64,000 bases of DNA from Myrica gale (lineage: Eukaryota; Streptophyta; Magnoliopsida; Fagales; Myricaceae): the NCBI GenBank assembly GCA_963930655.1, contig OZ005612.1:6763001-6827000 (forward strand), in the 5' to 3' direction. The position numbers and the translations under genes were made by a program. A model generated the notes under the pieces. That model was not told the origin of the DNA. It saw nothing but the letters and a program-made list of their open reading frames with translations, and searched no databases. Positions 36,213 through 50,400 of the stretch are shown here, one piece after another. The first letter of the stretch is position 1, and each line of letters begins with the position of its first letter.

Positions 36213-37247
36213 TAAGTTTTAAATCAGAAATATATGGGGTGTTCTAAAGCTTATTATTGTTGGCTCAAAACGAAAATTAACTATAGGTTAGATGGATTAG
36301 GTTATGGAAAATAAACCTTAATCAATTGGCCAAAGTCTTAAATATAGCTTGATATTTTTCCGCGGAATTAAATCACCTCATGTTGCGTATAGGATCAAAA
36401 TGATTTGACCTAGAAAATTTTCCGATTGAATTAAATCATCTCAAGCCTGATATCTTCTAAAATATTCACTCCAATTTCCCTAACTACTTTAGAATTTTTC
36501 GGGACAGTAGAATACATGTATCTCCAAGTTATGATGGTCAGACCCAGTAAAATCACTGACACCTGTTATTTATAGCGCACACAAAAATATGTTAACCCTT
36601 TGCCATGCCACCTTGTCAAATTCACGTCATATTAAAAATAAGTAAAGGTATAAAAATCAAGAGTTAAAGATTTTTAAAAAAATTTGAAACGGAACAGAAT
36701 TGGAATGATTTTTTGGCATTTTTTCGAAATTGAAAATTTCCTGTTATTTTTTTTAAATAAAATAAATTAAAGCTTAATGGAAAAATGATTTTATTTTTCG
36801 ATGCCCATAATAATTTTATTTTAAATTATGGATGAATGTTTTTATTGTAGGGAATGAATATTTATTTTATATTTTATCTATTATTAATTTATGATGTATA
36901 AAAAAATGTGGCCAAAAAAAGGTCACATAAGAACCGAAATTTCCAAATTCAAATTCCAGAACCAAAACTTGAATTATGGTGAATACGAGAATGCAGCCAA
37001 TCCTGTTTGGACTCCCACATTCGTAAGGATTGGTACCAGAACGAGACGCTGGGACCCTCCCAAATTCCCAATCACAGAGTGCCTGAATGAGACTAATGCT
37101 CCCTGGGCCATCCGTGACGCGGGGTAATGCTCCCCCGCGGCTAGCGTCGTGGGGGGCTAATTCCATTTTCACTCATCCGCCTTTGTCATGGAGGCGAGCG
37201 CGTGGAGGTGGAACCGCTCCTAGTTTCAGCCACTAGGGACCCACATA

Positions 37248-37519
37248 TAAGGCTGCACACAATTGGACTGCAGACAAGACTTTAATTAATATAAATAAAA
37301 AAAATATTTTTTATATTTTTTTAATACAAATTACAAACTTAAAACGTTTAATTTAATCTAAACTAAAATTTTATATTTTTATATGTCCTTCCTCCTCTGT
37401 AATTAATTTTAAAAAAATTTAATTTTTTTTAAAATTAATTAAAACCGATCCAGACCACTTAAGTAGGACCAGAAATCCGATCTTAAAAACCGAACCGGAA
37501 ATCCGGTTGTTCAGCCCTA
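37248..37519. mobile_element. hAT-type MITE, 272 bp, deletion derivative
   Basis: Ends TAAGGCTGCACA (37248) and TTCAGCCCTA (to 37519), with inner text (gaccacttaagtaggacc, aaatccggttgt) shared with the 1.1-kb element at 3058-4166. Flanks CCCACATA (37240-37247) and CCCACTTA (37520-37527) match 7 of 8, an 8-bp hAT target duplication. It retains the termini and loses most of the interior. Confidence 0.7.
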
Positions 37520-38118
37520 CCCACTTAGACGAGGTGGAAGGATGAGTTAGAGCCCAGCCGACCCCAATTGGGCTCTCCTTGTGACAAACCACTTTCGTCA
37601 TAAAAAGAGTTTCAATCTTAAAACTTAAGTCCTAACAACTCCTAACAAAAGTTATAAATTTGGCAACACATTAATAAATTCTATCAATAGTCATTAATAA
37701 GATTATTTAATACAATATGAGCTATTGATAACATTCATTAATATGTTAACAACATCACAACCCTTATTAAGATATGTTATAATTTAAGTTTTAAAAATGA
37801 AATTCATTCAACCTCTCTAACCTCGCCATTGCGTTTTTAGGCCTCAATTTTTCTTTATTTAGCTTTTCGCTTTTTTCATTTTTTTTCGTTTTAATTTTAG
37901 TTTCAGTTTTGTAAAAGCACAGACTCGTTTTAATGTATTATCTCCACAAGAGACGAGTGTTACCTGTTGAGCATCCATACTTGTACAATGAACTAATCAA
38001 GTGACAATTACAAGATAACATAGTCATATCCCAGTGGAAAATTGTACAGAACCTCTGGAAAAAAGAATATTTAACAAACAATAATTCATACAACACAAAT
38101 AAACGATTCCAAGAACTG

Positions 38119-38458
38119 TCAAAACCGATCAAAAGAAAAAGAACTTATCAGCGACTCTTCAAGTTCTCGAAAGCCTCGGGAAACAGCTTCAGTTTGGCTC
38201 TGTGGAAGGGCCAACCTCCGGACCTCAGTCATATGCCTGTGATTTACAAATTCAGTGAAATCCATACTAAATCTTGAAATAAGACCATCATAGTGTTCCT
38301 CAACTATTCACTCAAAACTCAAATGCAGTGGCTTATTTTTCTTTCTATAATATTAAGATGACCAAATTGTGAGATAAAATATTGTCCCTACTGCTAACAA
38401 GGCATGAGCCTAGCAAATCACCTACCCCCTCTTACTCTCCCCACTCTCTCAAAACAAT

Positions 38459-38499
<41 letters not shown>

Positions 38500-41400
38500 C
38501 GCTCAGAAAAAGAGAGAGTGAGAGAGGAGGCACAACATCATCTGACGTCCCACCTCGTCAATATGATCGGTGGATTTGAAAAAAAAAAGTTCAGCTAGAA
38601 GTTGATAACCATCTGCACTTGGTCAACTCATGTAAGGATGATTTGGTCTCATAGTTCGAAAATAAGAGAGTAAAAGCAGACTACTTCTTCCTTTTCCCAT
38701 GTATGTTAGGCATATTTCAGAAAATCAGGAGGAAGGAAGAAAGAGGGAAGAACATCGCCTAACAGTGCTAGCGGGAAGGTGGAATGCAATTCAGAAGTGG
38801 AGTCTGGAGAGATATGAACACTACTCCTCGCAATCATTAACTTTTATAGACCAAGTGCAGAAAAAAGAGCATCAGTTTCGACAACAAAAGACAAGAAAAC
38901 AATTCATAAGATATAGCCTGGGAATAGATTTCCAATATAAGACAAAATCTGAGGTATTGACCTGATTGCAGTACACACGGACAAAGGCTCAAAATCCACA
39001 AAATGAATATTTCAAAATTAAACCTCTAACATGTGAAGATAAAAATAAGAAAACACAAACATATGGAGATATATACAAAAAAGCGCAATGAGACATCCTT
39101 TTGTTGTTTGGTGGGGTGGGGGGGGGGGGGGTTACAGCAGACTTGGTACAAATCTATTTTTATAATACAAAATAGCAGGCAGAAATCACACAAATCGAGC
39201 TCACTTGGCCTGGCCAACATTCAAAGCCAAATCCAAATTTCCTCATTCTCTTCGTTTTGGTAAATAAATAATGGGGAAAATGCATTTTTCACCCACAAAC
39301 TACCACAGGTTTTACACTTTGCACCCTAAACTACCAATTTTTGACACTTTGCACCCTATGTCAAATTTGTAGACTAAAATGACGATAATACCCTTGACCT
39401 CTTTTGCATATATTATGATATTGTTATCAATTCATTAATTTATTAAGGTATTATTGTCAAATGGAGGGTGCAAAGTGTTTACTGTTAGTAGTTGGATGAT
39501 TAAGTTTTGTGCATTGGCTTCTGGTAGAGTACCATGTATATTGGAAAATTCCACAGAATAGGAAATAGCATATTAACTGCTATAAATAGCAATAGGCCAT
39601 CAGAAATGGGGAGAGTTTTACAATTATCTAATACCTAATCAGAGAGAACCTGCAAGCTAAACTTAGGAAGAAACATTTGAGACAGTAGGGCAGGTTTGGC
39701 CATTTCATATTGCGGCATGAGCTTTGAATTTTGAAACTAAACTTGTGGCCTTAACTGGGGAATGAAGGCCAGCCAGCTAAATGGTCTCACATACATCAAC
39801 AATATGCCGACCACAAGTCAAAAAGAAAGAACACTAATATAAGAGGAACATGAAAAATAACAAGTTTACCTGTTTGCCGCACTTGTGATCTTATCTCTAA
39901 CTCCTTGGTTAATGACTGCTGTTTGCTCCAGTGAGAATGTTCCACCTAATATTAAAGAAGCTCCAGCGGCACTTGTACCAATTCTCTGTGCAAATACAGA
40001 CATTGCCCTCTCACGAAGTACTACTAGCACTGATCGGAGAAGACGTAACCTGAGCTTTGGTGATGGCAAAATAGCTCCATTTGACAACAATTGGTCATAA
40101 GTGTTTAACACAGGTTCTGTTGCACCTTTGCAAGCAGCAAGAAGAGCTCTTGCTACATCTTCATCTCCAACAGACTCGACCTCTGATTCTGATCTCTCCT
40201 GCCAAAAGATAATAGATTTAATTAAGTGAAAGAAGGGTGACAAACCTAGGCAAAAGTCAAATATTTCAACAAGTAGTTCCAGACTCAAAATTTACAGAAG
40301 AACAGAAAAAAGGCAGGGAATATGCTCTTGTTTGCAGTATCAATTAGATAAAGGTGCTAAATACATGTAAAAAAAATTACCAGCGCAGCCTTCTCAAGGT
40401 GAAGACAGAGAGTGTCCAAAGGCAAAACAGCTCCTTCTCCAGGATAAATGTGTGAACCAACTCTTTTTAATACCGAACATGCTTCAGCAATTCCACCCCT
40501 TGAAAGAGCCTGATCAATAAGTCTAGCACAGGTTTCTCTTACAATGCTGCTATCAGCATCCCCTGAATAGTTTGCAAAGTACAGCATCTCCAGACATATC
40601 TGAATGCAGAAAAGGAAACACAAGGGATTTAGGCCTTGTTCATTTGCAATAAGTATTCTAGGATACTTTGAATGCAAAAAAATTCACAAAGCAAACATCC
40701 AAATTAGTAATTACATGAGCATCTAAAATAAAGTTACAACACAGCATATTCAACTTTTTTTTTCAGGATATGCAACAAATAAATTAGTCTCAGTTTGGCT
40801 CTCTTGTCAATTTGATCCCTCATATTATAATTTTGTCACTGTATTCCTAATACTCTAAAATGCCTTCAGTACACATCCATTATCTGGGAATCCATGATCC
40901 AAAACAGCAACAGCCCTTGGCAAAGACTCACCCCAAATGGCCAAACTCCAACAGCCCCATATTGATGGTGAAACTGGCCTGAATCCCATCCGACACACCC
41001 ATAGTTGACATCCACAGATCTTCCAACCACTCCCGTTCACAGATTAAGCACCACCACCAATTGGCCCCAAACACCTGTATACAACTCCTAAACCTTCAAA
41101 TCCCCACCTTGTCAAGAACATGACAGTGTCATTGTCCGCCATAATTCCCCAATCAATGGCTCAGACCCTCCAAAACACCCCCACAAACTGCCAGACGCCA
41201 CCCCCACATCCTAAACTCCCTTCCCCCTGCATCAATAAACCAACAAACACCCATTTACCACCCCAGTAAAACCCCAAATGGCCAACCTCGTTGCTGGCAA
41301 AACAACCTCAATACCCCATGGCCTAAACCCTCACTTCGACAACCAAACCACCTCAATCAGCACCAGAAAGCCACTTCCAATAATTCCAAAGAGATTGTTT

Positions 41401-44400
41401 GACTAGTTAACAGTTGTGGCAAAGGGGATCAATTTGGAGGGTGAAGCAAAGCACAATTACAATGTAGAGTTGATATTATATGAATAAACGTAATACAAAG
41501 AGAAAGCAGATGGTTTCAGGAAAAGAACAGAGATGTATGCGACAGCATATTTTGAGCTTAACAATATTTTCAGCATGGAAACAGTGCAGTTGGGGATATG
41601 AAACAACTAGCAGAAAGCCAGCAGTTAGTCCATCAGAAGTAGTAGAGATAATTAGATAAGAGAGCCAAAATATTCTATCACTAAAGAATAACATAGACAT
41701 CTGGCTTATCAGCATCTCATTTTTTATGCGTACTTATTATGCAAAAACTGAGAATACTTCAACTCAAGTTGAGAAAACTTCATCCCAACATGACAACTAT
41801 GGAGAAGGAATATAAAGAACACGTGTTTAGCCTACACAACATTAATTGATAAGGTAACAACTGCTTTGATTTAAAAAATAAGGAAAGAAAAGTACCTCCC
41901 AGAGTTCAAATGGAACAGCATACTCATTATAAAGTTGAGTTATGCTCTTCAATTCTAATGATAGCTCTTTAGCCTTTTCACGTGCAGCACTAGCAATATT
42001 GGCATCAGCAGTTAAACCATTTTCATAGAGTTCATTTTGAGCGGACACAGATGTGCCGGGGGAAGCATCTATCCTGCAAGCTATAGCCTCCAGTTCCTCT
42101 TTGATTTTTACTTGAAACCGAAGAACAGCAAGCTTCCCTTCAAGGAGATCTAGCAGTCCATTATCAAGAGCAACTTGGGCAGATCCTACCAGACCACTAC
42201 TGCTACTTGCATTGTTTGCCTGTAAAACGGCATTACTAAGGTACTGATGTCTGTTTTTGAAAAATGTAAAAATACTTCACTGGGGATGGACAAAAGTGTC
42301 CAACATATTTTTTCTCTTATAAGGAATGGAGATTCTACAAGGATATTTGGCATGTTGCAAAATTATCAGAAGTATACATTCATCTGCAAAGGAAAAAATC
42401 ATTATAAAAGAGAACAGAGTGAAGTTGCACACCTTTGTTCTAGAGTAGGAACATCCTCAGCATCAGCTGAGCGCCTCTCGGCTAGCCTTAGCAACACATG
42501 AGCTGCCAGCACATGCTGCCGCTTCAAGCCATAATACCGAGCTAAAAGTTCAAAGTACTTGGCTTGATTAGATAGGATAGGTGCTCCTGATTGCAGAGAA
42601 GTTGCTGAGGTCACAGCAGAAACAGATCGAACCTATAACACAAACGATAGAAACACGATAAAAACCTCCAAAGGCTTATATACTTTTTTTTTTGGATAAG
42701 TAAGCCAATCTTATTAAAGAGAAGAATACAAAGAACACAAAACGACGGGGTTGACAGTACAAGAGACTATACTGAAAACCCCTAACACATACAAACAAAA
42801 AAGCTAAGAAAATCCGGGAAATCAGAAAAGGGAAAACCCAACATCACATTGGCCCAAAGAAAGAGCGACTGCAAAAACAAGACCCCTTAAACTATCCAAA
42901 GTCCGCGCAAAATCTTCAAAGCATCTGTTGTTCCTCTCCCTCCACAAGATCCACCAAACAACAAGAGGAATCATTCTCTACACTGCCGAAGCAATGGGAT
43001 TATCGAACTTCTTTTTCCAGCACTACAACACCTCGACCACCCTCCTAGGCATAACCCAAGAAAGGTTCATAATGCAAAACAAGTACGCCCACAACCCTCT
43101 AGCCACTTGGCAATGCAGAAAAATATGATTCACAGACTCCCCTTCACATTTGCACAAAAAGCACGATAAAACTGAAAATTTCCAGCACATAGGTGGAAAA
43201 TGTATAACCCACCAACGTTCTGAACATAGAGTATATATCAACACATGCAATGCTTTAAATAAGATCCAAAAATAAAATAAAAAATGAGAAGTAAATATTG
43301 TAAAGAAAATTAAGACCTCTTGTATAGGTTCACGGCCAGCATTTTGCAGAAAGGGGACCAGATCAGGACCTCCATACTCTAACAACTCATTTTCAAGGCC
43401 CAAGTCAATCATAGCCCGGTACAAGTACTCATGGAATATTTTATCAGGTGATTGGATACCAAGTTGAGCAATCTGGCATATATATTTGTTCCGAGAGGCC
43501 TGATCAAGGAAAGATCTTGCAGTACCAGGCCTAACAGGAGACCCAAATTCTGTTTGTGAAGCATCGCCTTTCAGAGAACGCAAAGCACTGATAATTATCT
43601 CATAGCACCGTTCACGCTGAGCAAGTGCACATTCTCGAGTAGCTGCATCAATTTGGTCATTGTAAGCATCACCTGCAGGGTCAAGAGCCTGTGTCTTCTG
43701 CAGAGGCAAGCGAACTACAGGTTCATAAAATCTGCAATGCCGCTTTGAAGATTAGGTTGTTGACGTAATGATCTGATTGAGAAATCACGCAATCTAAAGA
43801 ACACTGGCCATAGCCCTTAGCTTGAAAATCAACTGACCTTAAATCCTCAAACCGCCTGCATACAGTTCGTAAATCGGCAGACTCTGGAATCTTACTCAAG
43901 TAATTGAAGGCCTCTCTAGCAAGATTCTCCTTTTCCTTAGCATCTGGAGTTACAGCAGCCCTCTCAAGACATTCCACGGCTAAGAAAAACTTGTAATCAG
44001 GCTCCTTGTAAAAGCTTGAACAGCCCTCCCTAAGTTTTGCACTGATATCATCTACTGTCCCCCTGCCATCAGGACCAGTATAATACTGGAGCAAAGAATG
44101 GTCAAACTAAGAAAGATATTTCAAAATTGCAATAGGACTCAAATAAAACAAAATAGCCAGCAGACACGTGAGATGAGAAGACCCAATTTTGTTGGTTAAC
44201 ACAAGATATACGGAGCTTCCTTAACGGGTTAGTCAGGAACTTGCATTACCTCCATTAGAGCTGATATAAGCCTTGTAGCTAGTCGGTCACCCTCCTCAGA
44301 ACAAACTAGCTGATGGAATGTCAACTGAACTAATGCCTGTCTTAGATTAGCATCAAATCCCTGAACTAACCGGGTAACATGGTGCTGAGAGAGAAGCTGG

Positions 44401-47400
44401 AGTAAAAACAGGGCTTCACCAGATCTAAGAAGCAACTGCCTAATACATTCCATTGCTCTCACCTGTAGCACAACAAACAAAGAGTCAGCAAATGAAACGA
44501 GAATACACTCACCCCCTATAGCAGTTTTAACCTACCTCCATGGCAGTCAATTCTGCAGGACTATATGGTAATCTTTGCCTTTTATTAGAGGTTCCACCAC
44601 CATTAGAATCAATATTCCGTGAGTGAGGACCAAATAAGTTCCTCACCATACTCCGGTCACCAACTCCTAACTCTGAACCAGCTCCAAAAAGAATTGAACC
44701 AGTCAAATCTCCTAAACCTGCTACACAGCCATACAGTCCCCTCCTCTGATTCCTTCTAGACATTAGAAACTTCTCTAAAGCGCGAATCTTGTTCTCAAGG
44801 AGTAGCATGGCCCCAGCAGAGACTGCATACAACAACCCCAGTTTCTGACGAGTCACCTGAACCTAAACCACCTTTTACAACCATGACAGGAAGTTCCCAT
44901 AGAGGAAAAAGCAACCTTGATGAGCACAAGCAGAGGCCTTCATGTGCGCCTGAAAACATAGGCTCAACTTCCTGAACAACCTGACCCATGCTGAATCCCC
45001 CAGCAGCTGTTCTCGTGTTTGACAATGCACTATTACCTTCACGTTGTGGCATTCCGACAACTCTTGGGTCCTCAAAAGCTTCAGCTGCCTTCTCAGCAAC
45101 AACACTGGTTATAAGATTCTCAGAATGGACTAACCTTGCAGCAAGCATTAAACACATTGCAGCTGTCTCTCCAGCTCCAAAACGATCGAAGAAGTCTTCT
45201 AAAATTGTTCTCGGTGATTTGGACTCAAACAACCTCCTTAAAATGTCCACAGGCCTGTTGAAAACTAACTCCATCATGCCCATGGTACTAAAAATGGCAA
45301 TTCTCCTCCTCGGAAATATATGTTGGGTGGAAAGGTCACCTCTGGCCCAAAGTATTGCAGATGCTTTTTCACAAGATTCCACCAAGCTTCCAAATCCTCC
45401 AAATTCAATTTCTGAATATAGGGACTGCACAGTAGCTGCAGTATCCGGTGAGGGTAAGACATCTGCCACAAAAAGCATTCGGCCTTCAACTGGTATAGAA
45501 GATACAGCTTCCCGTAATGCACGAGAACTCCTTGTACCTGTCCCCAAACTACCTGAGAGAGATGATTGTGTAGTTGAATCTCTGTTTACAATGAGAAGAG
45601 AAGACAAGGTTGGTGGTGATGAATCAGAAAGAAGAAGGGTTCCGGCAGAATAATATGCTGTCTCAACCTTCAGTGAGAGATCCTCATTCTGAGATCTACC
45701 AGCAAGAGTTATGGCTCCAAAAGCAAGTCCACTACTGATCCCCAAACTTGCCACAACTTTCAAACAGCTTGGTTTATGCCGATTAGAATTAAATCCACCA
45801 AAGTTTCCACTAGATGGAGAAGTGGAAAGGTACATCCTTCTTCCATCAGAAAGAACAGCAACTAGGTGCAGCCACTTTGATTCCAGCATAGATAAAGGTG
45901 CAATTCAGACAATAGATGGTTTTGTCAAGTGATTCGTGGCTCTTGGTCCAGTTGATTGTCTACTTCCATAAGGTGAATCCCTCCGATTGATCAGATTCTT
46001 TTCTTCAGCCACTTTCTTCAGCGGACCATCACCATTTGGCCCCGTAACAAAAACCTGAAGTTTCATCTCTTCAGTACGTGTATAAAATTTGTCTTTCATG
46101 ATCAAAAACCATTTCGACAATGGGGTCAACAGCTCCAAACTTAAATACACTTGGTACAACCCATCTTAAAACCAAGGGTGTGTTTAAGTTAATATAGAGC
46201 ATACGCAAGAAGAGATCAAATTTCAAGACCACAGTTAACTTCCAAAGGAAAAAATTCTATGTTTGTAGAAGCTTAAAATCACCACATGGAGTGGATATTA
46301 TCACCATCCACAGCTCTAAAGCATAAAATTACACTCCATACCTTGAAATGACACTTCCAAAACCAGTAGTAAGGCAGACTTTATGACAACGCTTTTGCCA
46401 GCCCGAACCAGTTGTATAATGCAACTCATAAATGTGGCCATCTCGTCCAGCCAAGAAAATACGACCCTTGTCAGTACATGCAATACAAGTCATGGTGACT
46501 CCATCCGATGGTACTGTGTACTCTGGCAAAGGCTGTAATGAAACCACTGCAAATGGATCCATACCATCACCCCCTTCAGAGCAACATACTCCTACAAGAA
46601 CCAACTAATAACGAGACCTTGATAAGAAAAAGTAAGATCATCAACCTAGAGAAAAAGTTCTAGAAAGACTTTCTTTTCTTGATCGATAAGTAGCAAACAC
46701 TATGTGCTCTTGAACCCATTACACCTTCATGTCCTTATAATGGGAAGAGGTGCGATTTGAACTAGAACTCATTAACATGATATATTATGCTAGTGTCATA
46801 AAGAAATGACGTAGCTGTTAATAGGTCATTGCAATTCTTGGGAAAAAAAGAATATGATAGAACGAAGAAAACTCAACAACTTTAGAATGAAAACAATAAA
46901 GAATTCTAAAGCTATCTTTGGGGAATATTTTCAAAAATACTTTTTGGTCTCAATACAACTTTTTCATCCAAACACGGTTTTAATGTTTAAAAACTTTCTA
47001 TCTCATCATTGACCTCATTTTCTCTAACAAAAAAACACAAAAGCCAAAATAAATTTCACAAAATTCCATAAACAACTCCTCTTAAAAAAATTTCCTTCTA
47101 AACATACTCTACTCTTTCACAAAACCTAATAAAATTATTGGTTAATTACACTTTACACCCATGTGGTTTGAGGATCTTAACACTTTACACCCTGTTCTTT
47201 TAATTTTGAGACATTTCATCCTTGTAATTTGGGGATTTTGACATTTTGCACCCTCCGTCAATTTATCCGTTATTTCAAAAAAATCAATCATGTGCAGAAC
47301 GTGTGACTAATTTTGTGGGTGCAAAGTGTATCAAAAATAAAAGAACAGGGTGCAAAGTGTTAGATCCTCACACCACGTGGATGCAAAATGTAATTAAACA

Positions 47401-50400
47401 TTTTTGAATATTGGGGACAAAATAGACAATTGAACCACGTGCAGGACACATGACTGAATTTTTCGTTCGAAATAACGGATAATAGACGGCGGGGTACAAA
47501 GTGTCTAGACCCCTAAACCACGTGGGTGAAATGTCTCAAAATTGAAATAACGGGGTGGAAAGTGGTAGGACCCCCAAACCACGTGGGTGCAAAGTATAAT
47601 TAACTCTAAAATTATCTTAAAAATTCTCTTTCCAAACATCTATTCTATGAACCCCACCACTTTCACAAAAACACATCTCAAAATTTTTTCTTAATGATTA
47701 TAGAATCCAGGAATAGTTTTCCTATCCAAACATTACCAATTTTCAAAAAGCAACTAGGATTTAGACATTATAAACAAGTAAATTGAAGCTAAGGGAATGC
47801 ATGACAAGTCGACAAGTATCCTAGCATATAAGGAGCACATTTTTAATTCCTCGGAACAAAAAAGAATGGCACAGTGACCTTGTGGCAACACATTCTAAAA
47901 GTCCCTGTGTCAACAATGTAGTTTATATGTTAACTTTTTCTCTTTTTTCGGTATAAAATTGACTCCAAGGAGCTCTTCACGCCGAAACCATCGCAGTATT
48001 GTAGAATTCTGGCAAATTGCAATCAAGCATGACGCGTCAAGTTTAATTCCAAAAGGAATTTCAATATTTGGAACTTACATTTCTAAAAATTACATAAAAG
48101 GTAAAGAAATTGTTACTACCTCAACAGCTGTTGCTAAAACTAAAAGATATTGGATGGCTTCAATAAAAACACCAGGTTTAGATTTGGCAAGGCCAACAGC
48201 ACATATAGCTTGTTCCTTGCCACTGTATTCAGGACATTGACCATCCCTGATCAAGAGAAGATGTTAGAAATAATGCAGTAGAAGACATTTAGACAAGATG
48301 GCCATTGGATCCTATATCAAAAACCATCACAAAAAGGAAACTAAATTCAATGATGTTTGATCACTCTCAATATTACGTATGCAGTGCATCATTCTATCAC
48401 AAGCACAACAAGCCAAGTTTATATATCCACAACAACTTTAACAGGCTCCGGGTAGAATCAACTAGAAAGAAAGAAAAAAAAAGACAGAAAAACCAACCAG
48501 TTTTAGGGAAGTACAAGAAGGTGACTGAAGAACTAATGACTAAAAGAAGAAATATATAGAAGAAAAGAACCAGCATAATATGTACCACCATAGAAGACCT
48601 TTCTTCTGACTTCCCTACCATCTAGTCTGGCAGAATGTCGGAATTTCTAATTTATACATCAAAGGGCTTCCACTAATGTCCCATTGAAATATATAAACAG
48701 GCTTTGACATATTATCCCAAGCAAAAAGGATATAATCAAAACCTTGTCCAAACAAAACTCAAGAGCTCAACCCTACACGACTGAACGTAATCAATTTGCC
48801 GATAGTGATAAATTAGCATGCTGCGGATGTTTGAGAACCTCACTTCACAGCAGTTATTATTCTACATCAATTTGTTCGTCCATGTGGTAGAAATAATCTA
48901 CTTTACATTAAAAATTTGGACAGATCGCTTTCAGGATGATCCCAAGACTGGAAACCCATGCCTTCATATCATCTCCCTTCAAACCTCGCCCAACTTCAAA
49001 ATTTAGAAAATTTAGAAGAATGTTACTCTCATCAAGTGGAAGACTGTCACAGTTAAGGAGTTCTCACATATGGCTTGAGCTTAGAAGTAGTTTGTAGTCC
49101 CTCTAGTCCAGGCCACCAGCCTGCATAACATCTTTCTTTGTTGTCTGGGCACCAAGCCACAGTACAGGATCTATAAGAGTTAGCTTTGAGTGCCAAAATT
49201 AGTAGTTCTACATGGCATTAAAACATAGTTTGCATCTTCGGAATAAGAACAATGACGGATAAAGGACGATACTAGTTTTACACACTCATATTTATGTACT
49301 TCACCATGTTAATACACACATATACACATGTATTCATCTATCTATAGATATGTAAGTGAAAATATGTATGAACATGTGTATTGTGTGAATATGCGCATGT
49401 GTATAGACAACACATTAACATATATAGACACAAATACACATGCGCAGATGCATGTCTGCATATGTGCATTGGTATGAATAACAATAAGGTAAGGTGGCAG
49501 TTTTTCTAAGGAATTCGAACCCAATTGTTGCAGAAGAGTTTGACCGAACAGACAGCTTATCTATGTATTTGAAAACGCCTATCCAGTCAGACTATAGTGT
49601 TTCCAAGTTTGTTTATTTTAGTAAAATTTGTGCTAAACAAAAAGTCCATGGTTTTTGACAAAAAAGAAGAGAACTCAAATTTCATCTTTTGTAAACCTTT
49701 CTTTTTTTGATAAATAAGAAGATTTTATTAAAAAGAGAAGAAGATGAAAAAAGTACAAAGGTTGTACTAGATGCACTAGAAAATACAAGCGAAGAAGCTA
49801 AGAAAATCATGGAAATCTAAGAAATGGCCCCCTTACATAGCAGTAACCAAAGAAATAGAGAATGCATGAAAACCCCCCGTAATCTCTCCATAGAAGAAGG
49901 TAAACCCTCGAATCATCGTCGGTTACACTCCTGCCAAAGACACCACCATACACAAGATGGAATCATCTTCCAAACTGCCTTAGCGACAAGATCTACAAAT
50001 TGTCTGCCCCAACATAGGAGGACATCAACCACCCTTGTGATACCCCGAATCCCACATGAAGTGAGAGAGGAGAATGAATGAGAGATGAGTTCTATAAGGG
50101 TCAAGTCCCACATTGGGACCTTACTAGGTTGAGCTGAGCTTTATAATGATCCAAGAGGCTTCAAGAACAACCTTGACTAGTTTTTTTGAAGTCAAAGCAC
50201 AGATGTGGCTAGTGCTTGTCCTTAGGTAGTTACAACCTTGGCTGGCATAACCTAATGAAGATTCGTGATACCAAAAATATGCTGCCAATGCCCTCTAGTT
50301 AGTGAACAATGAAATAAAACATGATTAACAAACTCGCCATCCATCTTACATAAGTAGCACCAATCAAGGACATACACTCCCCTCCTCTAAAGATTATCAG

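Larger units (their letters stand above)
33937..38118. other. Intergenic: VAC14 5' flank to NUP155 3' end
   Basis: About 4.2 kb between two genes on the same strand. It contains the VAC14 upstream region (33937-34400), a foldback MITE (34523-34883), a Tourist MITE (35987-36212) and a hAT MITE (37248-37519). A one-arm relative of the 14538 and 47139 foldbacks may lie at 34405-34520. Apart from a GC-richer patch at 37080-37200 I see no gene, and no convincing core promoter element. Confidence 0.6.

Noticed and set aside
39113-39133. Run of G (about 15)
   Set aside because: Simple homopolymer in an intron; quadruplex potential only, no further support.
43023-43709. 228-codon minus-strand frame running from NUP155 exon 8 into LINE copy I
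   Set aside because: The exon has a proper donor at 43316 and the next exon joins in phase; the read-through across the intron is fortuitous.
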